From: Promethearchaeota archaeon
GTDB taxonomy: Archaea > Asgardarchaeota > Thorarchaeia > Thorarchaeales > Thorarchaeaceae
Direction of reading: 5' to 3'
Assembly (NCBI GenBank): GCA_014728035.1
Contig: WJMJ01000062.1
Span: 1 to 64,000, forward strand
DNA length: 64,000 bases
Every line of letters starts with the position of its first letter. Position 1 is the first letter of the stretch. Position numbers and translations under genes: made by a program. The notes below the pieces were generated by a model. It saw nothing but the letters and a program-made list of their open reading frames with translations, did not search any database and was not told the origin of the DNA. Shown piece after piece: positions 37,902 to 46,166 of this stretch.

Positions 37902-40529
37902 CTATACTAGTGGTTGATAACCCAAATAATCATCAATATCTACCGAGGTCTCAGTATGTTCTAGTATTCTCTTTATACTATCTAAAGCACCATATCTGAA
38001 CAGAGGACTATTATTATTTCCACAATAATACGAGTAGGTGCATAAAGGACATCCATCAACCGTCTTGCAGTCACACTCTTTGAGTATTGTTTTTGTTCTT
38101 CTTAGAGCTTCATCGAACCTTTTGAATAGCAGCTTTGAAGCACCATTTCCCCCAGGGCTTCCGTCGTACACAAAGATGATACCAGAATCCCCCATTGAAA
38201 CACCCCCAATCTCTCTAGTTCCACCACCAGTTAACATGTCACTTGATTCGATTATCACATGTTCTAAAGCATGAAAAGAACCACCATAAAGCTCAGCTGG
38301 ACCCATAACAGGACCTTCTAACTGATTCAACTTTCCGGCAATGTATTCATTGATAGGTTTGACTGGCTCAGGTGCACGAAAAGCGAATCCACGAGTACTG
38401 AATTTGTACTCGATAGGGAGAGGAAGATCTAATCGTTCTAAAACCTTACCAGATCGTGTTTCTCTTTTCATATATCCATAAACGGTTTGTGTCATCTCTA
38501 GAGTACAATAGAGCATTTTCAACCCAAGAATAGTTTCTTCTTCATTAACACTGATAATTTCTGGAAAAGTTTGATAAAGTGGTCGAGTATGAAAAGAACG
38601 GTCTTCAAGAGGAACTACTTTTGCTCTCCCAAGACCTGGAGTATATTTGAAATCAACAGACATGAAATTCTGTCCTCCATGCAAATACACAGCTCCAGGA
38701 TGCAGTTCTTGAGCAGCCATTGGCATTGACCTCTCACCAAGAGTTTTCTTATCTAGCTTGATTTGAACGGTATCCCCGATACCGCGAATGCTATAACTGC
38801 GCCATTTTTTCTGAGCGGTTTCATAGTTTGCAACTCTAACATTGCCATCAGAGTCGATACGTAATAATCCTTCATCAACCAGTTTGTCGAGAATCTTTCC
38901 CTGTTTCGGAAATGTTGAAACATGCAGTTTGTTACTGAAAGCAGCAGCAATGAGTTGATAATAACTCACCACTTCGTTATCAGGTTCCATATACGCCGCG
39001 TCAACATCTGTGAAATATTTGTCTGGCTTGTGTTTGTAGAAAGAAGAAATCGGATCCTTTTCACGAAGAGCTAACACTGCAACACTTTCTTGCCCTTTTC
39101 TTCCAGCTCTGCCAATTCGCTGTGTCAGTCGTGTTATTGAAACAATCATACTCACAACACTGTCTAAATCACCAATATCTATCCCAAGTTCCAAGGTTGG
39201 TGTAGAAACCAAGACTTGAAGCTTACCAGATTTGAACTGATTCTCAACTCTATTACGATACTTCTTTGGCAACCCAGCACGATGAACCATGGAACGAATA
39301 CCAATATCGCGAAGAAGCATGTTGAGAACTTCGGCTTCCGAATGAGTGTTTCCAAATACGAGAGTCTTAAATCCACCAGCACGAAGCATGCGGACTAAGT
39401 TTACAATCATACCATACTTACTTCTGACCTCTGGATAAAACATCATAAAATGGATAGGCCCTCGTTTTGCAGAGGTTGATTCAATGAGTTGACAATCCGT
39501 ATCAAAAAGCAAATCTGCAAACTCTTTCGGGTTTGATATAGTTGCAGAAGCACCTATCTTCTGAAACTCGCCAGATTCCAACTCTAATCGTTTTAAGATA
39601 TAGTAGACATTTGAACCCATTGACCCAGTATAGAGATGAATCTCATCAAGTACTACGTATTTGACTGTTCGAAGAAGGGGAATAAGCTGAGACCTCGTAT
39701 ATCCAAGATGGTAATGAAGTACATCAGGATTAGTAAGAAGTAGGTCAGGTGGTTGATCATAGATTTTTCGTCTATCAGTCTGAGCTACATCTCCATCGAA
39801 AATACTTACTGTTAAACTGGATTTTTCGCACATCTGTTTGATTTTCTCAAATTGGTCTCGTGCAAGAGCTTTAGTTGGATATATTAGTAGAGCTCTAACT
39901 CCAGGATTCATAAAACTCTCTTGAATGGTCTCGGTTAGTTTTTGTATAATAGGAAGAATAAAACCCTCAGTTTTCCCTTGTGCAGTAGGAGCAGCTATAA
40001 CCGCATTCTTTCCAGACTGTATGGCATCGAATGCTTCTTCCTGAAACCGATAGAGGTTCCCGATTCCTTTTTTCTTTAGAAAACTTTTGAGTTGGCGAGA
40101 AATCACCAATTCATCGATAGTGCAACCATATTCAGCATCGGTTGCAGGCATGTATTCATATTTTACAAGGTAATCTACACCTGCATCAAGGATAGAGGAT
40201 ATTTCTATTGGAATCTTGGAGAAGGAAGTACCTCCTTTTTCGATTATTTCTCGTATCTCTGTTTCAGATTGTACTTTGCTGTGCTTTCGTGTTTTTCTAG
40301 TTTTTCTTCCTGTTGAAGCAGGCTTAGATGGAAAATACTTTGATGATTCGGATGGAATCTTTCCAGATTGAATAGCCTTTGTGTAGGCATCATATGCATC
40401 AAATAAATCGGTATTCTTTCCACCAATAGATAATTCAGCACCACACCCTGTGCAGAGAACAGTCCAAACTGGGCCACCCTGTTTGATATCCAGTTTTGAA
40501 CCACACTTTGCACAATGTAGGACAGGCAT
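37902..40529 (-). CDS. DEAD/DEAH helicase with C-terminal DUF1998 zinc-binding domain (MrfA/Hrq1-like)
   Basis: The protein is 875 residues from ATG 40529, chosen because GGTGAT lies 4 bases upstream; the GTG at 40538 is within that motif. It has an N-terminal zinc ribbon (CAKC at 6-9, CTGC at 26-29), a basic linker, Walker A APTAQGKT (~180-187), a DEIH box (VVLDEIHLY), motif VI QRIGRAGRKG, and a C-terminal DUF1998 region with CDCKTVDGCPLCTYSYYCG, the four-cysteine signature of MrfA-like helicases. Members of this family are 3'-5' DNA helicases, some linked to DNA repair. It heads the minus-strand operon containing arcS and raSEA; whether the helicase has any link to tRNA modification is unknown. 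Confidence 0.9.
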   Translation of the reverse strand: MPVLHCAKCGSKLDIKQGGPVWTVLCTGCGAELSIGGKNTDLFDAYDAYTKAIQSGKIPSESSKYFPSKPASTGRKTRKTRKHSKVQSETEIREIIEKGGTSFSKIPIEISSILDAGVDYLVKYEYMPATDAEYGCTIDELVISRQLKSFLKKKGIGNLYRFQEEAFDAIQSGKNAVIAAPTAQGKTEGFILPIIQKLTETIQESFMNPGVRALLIYPTKALARDQFEKIKQMCEKSSLTVSIFDGDVAQTDRRKIYDQPPDLLLTNPDVLHYHLGYTRSQLIPLLRTVKYVVLDEIHLYTGSMGSNVYYILKRLELESGEFQKIGASATISNPKEFADLLFDTDCQLIESTSAKRGPIHFMMFYPEVRSKYGMIVNLVRMLRAGGFKTLVFGNTHSEAEVLNMLLRDIGIRSMVHRAGLPKKYRNRVENQFKSGKLQVLVSTPTLELGIDIGDLDSVVSMIVSITRLTQRIGRAGRKGQESVAVLALREKDPISSFYKHKPDKYFTDVDAAYMEPDNEVVSYYQLIAAAFSNKLHVSTFPKQGKILDKLVDEGLLRIDSDGNVRVANYETAQKKWRSYSIRGIGDTVQIKLDKKTLGERSMPMAAQELHPGAVYLHGGQNFMSVDFKYTPGLGRAKVVPLEDRSFHTRPLYQTFPEIISVNEEETILGLKMLYCTLEMTQTVYGYMKRETRSGKVLERLDLPLPIEYKFSTRGFAFRAPEPVKPINEYIAGKLNQLEGPVMGPAELYGGSFHALEHVIIESSDMLTGGGTREIGGVSMGDSGIIFVYDGSPGGNGASKLLFKRFDEALRRTKTILKECDCKTVDGCPLCTYSYYCGNNNSPLFRYGALDSIKRILEHTETSVDIDDYLGYQPLV

Positions 40530-40595
40530 TTTAATCACCGATTAGCAAAGGTTTGCAGGATACAAATCTTATCAAAGTTTGGCACTAACACTGAT

Positions 40596-40612
40596 TCTCA
40601 TTATGAATGAGA
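40596..40612. promoter_or_regulatory. 17-base palindrome upstream of the B12-sensor operon
   Basis: TCTCATT-atg-AATGAGA, perfect 7-base arms. It lies in the 149-base gap between the divergent helicase and B12-sensor genes and is a candidate operator. Confidence 0.45.
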
Positions 40613-40620
40613 GTTTCTGA

Positions 40621-40646
40621 AAACTAAATCAATCTACATTTAGTTT
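40621..40646. promoter_or_regulatory. Perfect 9-base inverted repeat upstream of the B12-sensor operon
   Basis: AAACTAAAT-N8-ATTTAGTTT. It ends 32 bases before the ATG at 40679, and its right arm overlaps the best TATA-like element (TAGTTTAAG, ~40641-40649), so a bound protein could block or recruit the basal transcription factors. Confidence 0.5.
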
Positions 40647-40678
40647 AAGCTACACTAGTAACATTTAATCAGACTAAA

Positions 40679-41776
40679 ATGGATATACGAATATTATTTT
40701 GTGAGGGACCGCAAGTGGAAAAGCATCGAATGGTAAGTCAGATAATATCCGATAATATGGACCAATTAGTTGAGGAACTTATCTCATGTCAATGGGAAAT
40801 AGATACAGAAATAGCAGATCGATATTCTGAACCGCTCATTGAAAAATGCAAAGAGGATATTGCATATCACCTGGAATTTTTAGCAACAGCAGTTCGAGTT
40901 CAGAGTACTGCAATCTTCAACTCGTATTTGAGATGGACAAAAGTGCTATTCTCAAATCTTGGAGTTCCAGAAAAGGAATTTTTAGATAATCTTGAGTGTA
41001 TTAAGAAAATTTTACCTGCATATCTTTCAGATGAGATTCAAAATATACCAATTGAGTATATAGATATAGGAATCAAAGAGCTCGCTTTGGCTAGCTCAGA
41101 CCTTCCCACATTGATGGGAGAAGATATCCCTATGGCTGCTATAGCAACACAGTATCTCGACGCACTCCTGAAGGGGAATCGCCGTGCTGCAAGTGCACTG
41201 ATTATGGATACAGTGAATGAAGGTAGAGAGATAAAAGAGATATATCTGAATATTTTCGAAAGAACTCAATACGAAATTGGTAGACTTTGGCAAACAAATC
41301 AAATCAATGTCGCTCAGGAACACTATTGTACTGCAGCAACACAACTCATTATGGCACAATTATATCCATATCTCTTTAGTTCGAAAAAGAAGAATCTCAA
41401 TATGGTAGCAACTTGTATCTCAGGAGAATTGCATGAGATTGGAATCAGAATGGTGGCTGACTTGTTTGAGATTGACGGATGGAATACATTCTACTTGGGT
41501 GCAAGTACACCGAGAAAAGACATTATTCAAACAATAATAGATAGAGATGTTCAATTAGTTGCAATCTCAGCCACTTTGCCAACCAATATACCTGAAGTAC
41601 AGGAATTGATAGAAGAAATTCGAGCTCAGGACAATCTCACACATGTTAAAATTATTGTTGGAGGACGTCCATTCGGAATGGACCCAAATCTTTGGAAAAC
41701 TGTTGGAGCAGACGGAACAGCACGAAATGCTGAAGATGCAGTTAAAGTAGGAAACATGCTTGTTCAAGGAGATTGA
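40679..41776 (+). CDS. Cobalamin-binding sensor protein with the W-x9-EH photoreceptor signature
   Basis: The protein is 365 residues from ATG 40679; no Shine-Dalgarno, short leader likely. Residues ~20-120 are an all-helical N-terminal sensory domain. Residues ~150-235 are the B12-capping four-helix bundle with W204-x9-E214-H215 (GRLWQTNQINVAQEHY). Residues ~240-363 are the Rossmann B12-binding domain with lower-ligand motif E250-L-H252-E-I-G255 (a variant of DxHxxG) and GASTP and VGGRPF loops. W-x9-EH is the established mark of CarH-like adenosylcobalamin light sensors, while corrinoid methyltransferase proteins lack it. There is no DNA-binding domain here, and a histidine kinase gene starts 3 bases downstream, so the signal probably passes to that kinase (inference). 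Confidence 0.88.
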   Translation: MDIRILFCEGPQVEKHRMVSQIISDNMDQLVEELISCQWEIDTEIADRYSEPLIEKCKEDIAYHLEFLATAVRVQSTAIFNSYLRWTKVLFSNLGVPEKEFLDNLECIKKILPAYLSDEIQNIPIEYIDIGIKELALASSDLPTLMGEDIPMAAIATQYLDALLKGNRRAASALIMDTVNEGREIKEIYLNIFERTQYEIGRLWQTNQINVAQEHYCTAATQLIMAQLYPYLFSSKKKNLNMVATCISGELHEIGIRMVADLFEIDGWNTFYLGASTPRKDIIQTIIDRDVQLVAISATLPTNIPEVQELIEEIRAQDNLTHVKIIVGGRPFGMDPNLWKTVGADGTARNAEDAVKVGNMLVQGD

Positions 41777-41779
41777 TTC

Positions 41780-42979
41780 ATGAGTAGGGTGAAGGCTTCA
41801 AGAGGATTCGTAATAATTACGGATAATCATGGACAAATCTCCGATGTACTCCGAGATGACCTAGAACTCTTTGATTCAGAAAAAGACTTTCCCAAACTAA
41901 TTGACATAATGGATAACGAGAGTAAATCAAAAGCAGAATCCTTTCTCTCAGCACTACGAACTGAGCAAGCAATCTACGGATGGGAGATGAACATCTTACT
42001 TCATGGCGAGATAACTTTAGTATATTTTGTTGGAGCAAGACATCAAAACAATCTACTTCTAATTGGCTCAACAGACCCTTACGGAACCCATAGTTATTTT
42101 GATGAACTCGTTCAAATAAATAATGAACAGGTGAATGCGTTTAGAAGAGCCCTAAAAGATGTCTTCATGGCAACTTTGAGTGAAACTCAACAGATTGAAG
42201 AAATTTATACTCGATTTATGGAGCTCAATAACGAATTAGCTTCCATGCAGAGAAATCTAGCTAGAAAAAACAGAGAATTGGAAAAATTAAATGAACAGAA
42301 AAACAAATTCATTGGAATGATGGCTCACGATCTAAGAAGCCCATTAGGATCAATCTACTTGTTAAGTGAATTCATTCTCATGAGCGGAAAAGAAAGACTG
42401 AGTGAGGATGAAAAAGAAGCTCTGGAACAAATTGTACAGATGAGCGAGTATATGTCAAATATTATCAGTGATTTGCTCGACATTTCCGTCATCGAATCTG
42501 GCAACTTATCATTAGACCTTCAAAAAGCTGATATCTCAGAATCAATTCAACGTTGTATAAAATTGAATCAGTTGTTTGCAGATGAAAAGTCCATCTCAAT
42601 CATCTCATCACAAAAAGGAGGAGATATTCCGGTGACGATGATGGATATCTCCAAAGTAGACCAAGTAATAAATAACTTACTCAGCAATGCAATAAAATAT
42701 TCACCAAGATCTACAACAATACGGATAGTAACACAGGTTGTGGATAAGACAATTGTCATAGATGTTTCTGATGAAGGACAGGGAATTCCAAAGAGAGAGT
42801 TAGGACGTCTGTTCAAACCATATGGAAAAACTAGTATCGAAACAACTGGAGGCGAAAAAAGCACAGGTCTTGGGCTAATGATTGTAAAACGGATTGTAGA
42901 AGAACATGGCGGCAATATTTGGGTAGAAAGTGTTTATGGCAAAGGCTCAACTTTTTCCTTTTCCATTCCAATTACCTAA
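41780..42979 (+). CDS. Soluble sensor histidine kinase paired with the B12 sensor
   Basis: The protein is 399 residues from ATG 41780, 3 bases after the B12-sensor stop. Residues ~5-130 are an alpha/beta region that may be PAS-like (GFVIITDNHGQISDVL). Residues ~135-175 are a coiled coil. The HisKA domain carries the H-box MMAHDLRSP with phospho-acceptor H183. The HATPase shows the N-box VINNLLSNAIKYSP, G1 DEGQGIP and G2 STGLGLMIVKRIVEEHGG, all intact. There is no membrane helix, so it senses inside the cell, consistent with partnering the cytosolic cobalamin protein. No response regulator is encoded nearby in this window. Confidence 0.92.
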   Translation: MSRVKASRGFVIITDNHGQISDVLRDDLELFDSEKDFPKLIDIMDNESKSKAESFLSALRTEQAIYGWEMNILLHGEITLVYFVGARHQNNLLLIGSTDPYGTHSYFDELVQINNEQVNAFRRALKDVFMATLSETQQIEEIYTRFMELNNELASMQRNLARKNRELEKLNEQKNKFIGMMAHDLRSPLGSIYLLSEFILMSGKERLSEDEKEALEQIVQMSEYMSNIISDLLDISVIESGNLSLDLQKADISESIQRCIKLNQLFADEKSISIISSQKGGDIPVTMMDISKVDQVINNLLSNAIKYSPRSTTIRIVTQVVDKTIVIDVSDEGQGIPKRELGRLFKPYGKTSIETTGGEKSTGLGLMIVKRIVEEHGGNIWVESVYGKGSTFSFSIPIT

Positions 42980-43055
42980 GACGTTATGCAAAGTATTTTA
43001 AGCATTTGTGCAATTGTCATGCACATACGACCCGTGCCACGGGAGATTGAATAAT

Positions 43056-43409
43056 ATGGTAGAAGAGATTAAAGCAGATGAACTTGAGAAAATTGTTTCA
43101 GAAAACAAGGTTGTCTTTCTAGACTGTCACGCGACATGGTGCGGGCCTTGTAAAACACTAAGTCCTATACTCGAAGAGTTAGATGATAAGTTTTCAGAAA
43201 AAGGACTGAAAGTTGTCAAGCTAGATGTTGATCAGAATCGAGAGTTTAGCACGACCCATCAAGTCACAGGAGTGCCTAGTGTCTTTGTATACAGTGAAGG
43301 GAAACAAGTAGTTTTTGATGATGGAAAAGGCAAGAAGATGGATAGATTAGTTGGAGTAATGCCTCCAGAAATCTACTCGCAGATTGCAGAAGAATTACTC
43401 GCAGCGTAA
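43056..43409 (+). CDS. trxA: Thioredoxin
   Basis: The protein is 117 residues from ATG 43056, with GGGAGATT 7 bases upstream; an upstream in-frame GTG at 43008 has no such support. The redox motif is ATWCGPCKTLSPILEEL, followed by the cis-Pro loop TGVPSVFVY. Small cytosolic disulfide reductase. A strong intrinsic terminator follows, separating it from a second thioredoxin 88 bases on. Compared with that one, its motif has Thr in place of Pro before WCGPC. Confidence 0.93.
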   Translation: MVEEIKADELEKIVSENKVVFLDCHATWCGPCKTLSPILEELDDKFSEKGLKVVKLDVDQNREFSTTHQVTGVPSVFVYSEGKQVVFDDGKGKKMDRLVGVMPPEIYSQIAEELLAA

Positions 43410-43419
43410 AAAACTCGAT

Positions 43420-43454
43420 CCAAAGAGGTATCCTCTTTGGCAATTTCTCTTTTT
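43420..43454 (+). terminator. Intrinsic terminator after the first thioredoxin
   Basis: Perfect 9-base stem CCAAAGAGG-tat-CCTCTTTGG (43420-43440) followed by a T-rich run (43444-43454). Confidence 0.85.
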
Positions 43455-43496
43455 AGCCACTAGTAACATTCATAGGTCTTAGCGTATTCTTTGTTC

Positions 43497-43865
43497 ATGG
43501 TTATCATGGTAAAAGATGTAGGTCCAAAAGAAATAGAAGAAACAATCGGAAAAACAAGACTAGTCTTTGTTGACTGTTGGGCACCTTGGTGTGGACCCTG
43601 TAGAGCACTTGCACCAATTTTGGAAGAATTAGAAAAGGAATATGAAGATGATCCAGATATTGAATTTTTGAAATTGAATACAGAGGATCATCGTGAATAT
43701 GCTGTGGATAAAAGGATCACTGCAATTCCATGTGTGCTAGTATTTCTTGATGGCAACCCAGCAAGTTTTGTGGATCCTGCAGGTAAAAAAGAGGAAAAAA
43801 CAGATAGATTGATTGGTCTCTCCGGACCTGAAAGGTACAAAAAAGTAATTACGGATTTACTATAA
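43497..43865 (+). CDS. Second thioredoxin-like protein
   Basis: The protein is 122 residues from ATG 43497; ATG 43506 is equally possible because neither has a clear Shine-Dalgarno. The active site WAPWCGPCRALAPILEEL is canonical and the cis-Pro loop reads TAIPCVLVF, with an extra Cys immediately after cis-Pro where most thioredoxins have T or S. It carries an insertion near the C-terminus (DPAGKKEEKTDRLIGLSGPE) parallel to one in its neighbour (DDGKGKKMDRLVGVMPPE), so the two look like paralogues from an old duplication. Confidence 0.9.
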   Translation: MVIMVKDVGPKEIEETIGKTRLVFVDCWAPWCGPCRALAPILEELEKEYEDDPDIEFLKLNTEDHREYAVDKRITAIPCVLVFLDGNPASFVDPAGKKEEKTDRLIGLSGPERYKKVITDLL

Positions 43866-43946
43866 GGTGATTCCCTAGTTGGAGTCCACCTATACATTTT
43901 ATTAACCAGATAGTACACATTATCTAAAAGCTAAGAGGTTTGATTC

Positions 43947-44471
43947 ATGCCGATTCTACCATATGGGGATAAAACACCAAAAATTAGTGAAGATGCATAT
44001 ATTAGTCCACAAGCTACTATTGTGGGAGATGTAGAGATATCCAAGGGAGCAAACGTATGGCCCGGTGCTGTCATAAGAGGTGATTTAGCGTCCGTCAGAA
44101 TCGGTGAGAATAGCTGTGTTCAAGATAGCGTAGTAATCCATGCCCACTCAGAAGACAATCCAGCAATAATCGGGAATTATTCGGTAATTAGTACTGCCAG
44201 TGTTCTGCATGGTGTATATGTAGGAGACTCTACAGTAATCGGTGAAGGATGTGTCATTTTTGATGGTGCTACTCTTGGAGAAGGTGTGATGATTGCACCA
44301 GGAAGTATTATCCCTGCAAATATTGTCATTCCACCGAGGAGTTTGAATTCCGGAGTTCCAGCATCACAAATCAGAGAGATTTCAAAGGAAGAAGTCGAAA
44401 AGCAGCAAATGAAGGCTGAAACAATATCTCAAGTATTCAAGAAAATGAAACATTGGCAACGTTCAATATGA
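43947..44471 (+). CDS. Gamma-carbonic-anhydrase-like hexapeptide-repeat protein, one zinc ligand missing
   Basis: The protein is 174 residues from ATG 43947. The left-handed beta-helix is clear from the hexapeptide run (IVGDVEISKGANVWPGAVI...). Family gamma carbonic anhydrases bind zinc with three His, two of them spaced H-x4-H on adjacent coils. Here H65/H67 (VIHAH) and H88 (VLHG) are present, but the residue five before H88 is Thr83 instead of His. Arg44 and Asp46 (IRGDLASV) and Gln59-Asp60 (VQD) are kept. Carbonic anhydrase activity is therefore doubtful; a YrdA/CaiE-like role or a different metal site is possible. The C-terminus (~145-174) is a helix typical of the family. Confidence 0.88.
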   Translation: MPILPYGDKTPKISEDAYISPQATIVGDVEISKGANVWPGAVIRGDLASVRIGENSCVQDSVVIHAHSEDNPAIIGNYSVISTASVLHGVYVGDSTVIGEGCVIFDGATLGEGVMIAPGSIIPANIVIPPRSLNSGVPASQIREISKEEVEKQQMKAETISQVFKKMKHWQRSI

Positions 44472-44472
44472 T

Positions 44473-45618
44473 TCAAAAAGTTTCACGAGCAATCCCACTA
44501 ATATTTCTGCATCCATCCTTTGTGACCTGTATCATCTCAGCGATTTTTACTCCACCGACATCAGCACGATAGATAGAAGGATGTAGAGAGAAGACCATTC
44601 CCTCTCTGAAAGACAGATTATTCTCTATGGATAGTTGAGGTGGTTCTCGTAAATCTAGACCAATTGAACAGCCAATCGATTGTACATTATTCTGAATAGT
44701 AGATTCTTGATAGATTTTCGCAACAAAATCAGAAATACGTGTTTCTGGTGCTATTAGGTGCTCCGCTTGTTCACACACTTTTATCGCACTTTCAAATAAC
44801 TTTCGCTGGGAGCTAGTAGGAGTCCCAAGATGAAGTGTTCGGGCAAGTTCAGCAAAATATCCTTTATGACTTACTGTGATATCAATCACAATAGGGTCAT
44901 CCATAGTTAAACGGTTCCCAGATGATTTTGTATACGGGCAAGTAATTGAAGATCCAGTTAGTACTGCTGCTCTTATTCCACGAAGTTGCCCTCCCACATT
45001 TCTTATTGCAGATTCAATTTCTATAGCCGCTTCACCCTCAGATTTTCCGGGTGCAATAATCTCGAATGCGGTTCGGAGACCTATTTCTGCAATCTTTACC
45101 GCCTCGATAATGGCATCCAATTCTGAATTATCCTTGATCTGTCTTAGACGCCAGAAGATATGTGAATAGTCTGCAAATCCGGCTTCAGGAAGTATCTTTT
45201 TCACATAATTAAACTCGTTTACAGAGAGGAAGTCTTGCTGCAATCCAATCATACCGGAGGTTGTTTCGAGTTCCTCAATTATATCGTGAATCTTATCCCA
45301 TAGCTTTGGTGTGTGTGTGCCAAGCCACTCTTCAAGATTTGTAACAGGAATGCTTTCAATACTTGCCATAACAGATTCGATTCCGACTGATTCCATCTGG
45401 TTCTCGGATATTATTAATCGTGGTTTGTATCCTTCGACTATGACACAAGCTACAGGAAGTCGCGAGTCTGGAATATCATAACCAGTCAAATAGTGGACAT
45501 CACGCGCATAAGTTACCACAATGGCATCTATCTTCTCATGACGCATAATTTGATGTACTCTCTCAAGGCGTTGTGGCGTAAATTGCATATTATGATTAGT
45601 CTCCAGTAGTGATGCCAT
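44473..45618 (-). CDS. M24 (Xaa-Pro peptidase-like) protein with degenerate metal site
   Basis: The protein is 381 residues from ATG 45618; GTG 45633 is an alternative. It has a creatinase/prolidase N-terminal domain (~1-135: RHEKIDAIVVTYARDVHYLTGY) and a pita-bread M24 catalytic domain (~145-381). Active members bind two metals with D, D, H, E, E. Here only the first Asp is normal (VIDI); the second reads GYFAELART (Glu for Asp), GHGIGL is replaced by GCSIGL (Cys for His), IEPGIY by LHPSIY (His for Glu), and RIED by KIAE (Ala for Glu). The fold is intact, so I infer a non-peptidase binding protein or an enzyme using another chemistry. It stops 1 base from the convergent carbonic-anhydrase-like gene. 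Confidence 0.88.
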   Translation of the reverse strand: MASLLETNHNMQFTPQRLERVHQIMRHEKIDAIVVTYARDVHYLTGYDIPDSRLPVACVIVEGYKPRLIISENQMESVGIESVMASIESIPVTNLEEWLGTHTPKLWDKIHDIIEELETTSGMIGLQQDFLSVNEFNYVKKILPEAGFADYSHIFWRLRQIKDNSELDAIIEAVKIAEIGLRTAFEIIAPGKSEGEAAIEIESAIRNVGGQLRGIRAAVLTGSSITCPYTKSSGNRLTMDDPIVIDITVSHKGYFAELARTLHLGTPTSSQRKLFESAIKVCEQAEHLIAPETRISDFVAKIYQESTIQNNVQSIGCSIGLDLREPPQLSIENNLSFREGMVFSLHPSIYRADVGGVKIAEMIQVTKDGCRNISGIARETF

Positions 45619-45643
45619 ATAGCGACTGTGCACTGCTCGTATT

Positions 45644-45659
45644 GTCGAATTAATTCAAC
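45644..45659. promoter_or_regulatory. Near-perfect palindrome in the M24 gene promoter
   Basis: GTCGAATTAATTCAAC, palindromic except for one pair. It lies immediately downstream of a TATA-like CTTAAATG (minus strand, ~45659-45668) and upstream of the start codon: a position suited to a repressor site. Confidence 0.35.
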
Positions 45660-45698
45660 ATTTAAGCTTCACGAACATGTCAATTCTGAAAAGAAAGA

Positions 45699-45776
45699 TG
45701 GCGGGACCGTCCGGATTCGAACCGGAGATACCCAACTCCGCAGGCTGGTGCCTTATCCAGGCTAGACTACGGCCCC
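45699..45776 (-). tRNA. tRNA-Arg (anticodon GCG), CCA encoded
   Basis: Full cloverleaf of 78 bases including an encoded CCA: acceptor GGGGCCG/CGGTCCC with one G-U, D-stem GTCT/AGGC, anticodon stem CCAGC/GTTGG with loop CTGCGGA (anticodon GCG, reads CGC/CGU), variable GTATC, T-stem TCCGG/CCGGA with loop TTCGAAT, discriminator G. A TATA box lies about 26 bases upstream. Confidence 0.96.
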
Positions 45777-45797
45777 ATTTCCTGCGAGTTCAAATCA

Positions 45798-45806
45798 ACT
45801 TATAGA
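45798..45806 (-). promoter_or_regulatory. TATA box of tRNA-Arg(GCG)
   Basis: Minus strand reads AGTCTATAAGTT around this position, with its centre about 26 bases upstream of the mature tRNA 5' end. Confidence 0.5.
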
Positions 45807-45832
45807 CTCTTCGCTGTGGAATAGATGTTACA

Positions 45833-46051
45833 CTATTTCGATTGAACAAGTTCAACCGATGCGCGACCATTCAATTTGGTTATTCGTAGAACATGCTCTG
45901 ATGTTTGAAGAACAAAACTCTCACCATCTTCTAAGTTCTCTAAAACTGGTCGTCCAAGCGGTCCATTCAAATATCTCTCGAAACGAGACACAACGCTATG
46001 CCGCGGAACGGTTTCTTCGATTACGCTCAACTTCAATGACCTCATGGTCAT
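45833..46051 (-). CDS. Small hypothetical protein between two tRNA-Arg genes
   Basis: The protein is 72 residues from ATG 46051 (AGGT about 8 bases upstream; ATG 46045 is an alternative). The sequence starts MTMRSLKLSVIEETVPRHS and ends with strand-like segments (ESFVLQTSEHVLRITKLNGRASVELVQSK). No family is recognised; the pattern suggests a small beta-rich domain. A TATA-like TTAAATAA lies near 46088-46098 on the minus strand. The two flanking tRNA-Arg genes are on the same strand and could share its transcript. Confidence 0.6.
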   Translation of the reverse strand: MTMRSLKLSVIEETVPRHSVVSRFERYLNGPLGRPVLENLEDGESFVLQTSEHVLRITKLNGRASVELVQSK

Positions 46052-46166
46052 AGCGATACCTATGACCTACTATTGAGTCGGTTTGAGATTATTTAAGGTC
46101 CACATAGTTTCAGATTTGAAACGCCATTAATTTTCATAGTGTGAGAGAGTATATCTCAAATATCAG

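Noticed and set aside
43008..43055. Upstream GTG extension of the first thioredoxin
   Set aside because: GGGAGATT lies correctly for ATG 43056, and the extension is not thioredoxin-like.
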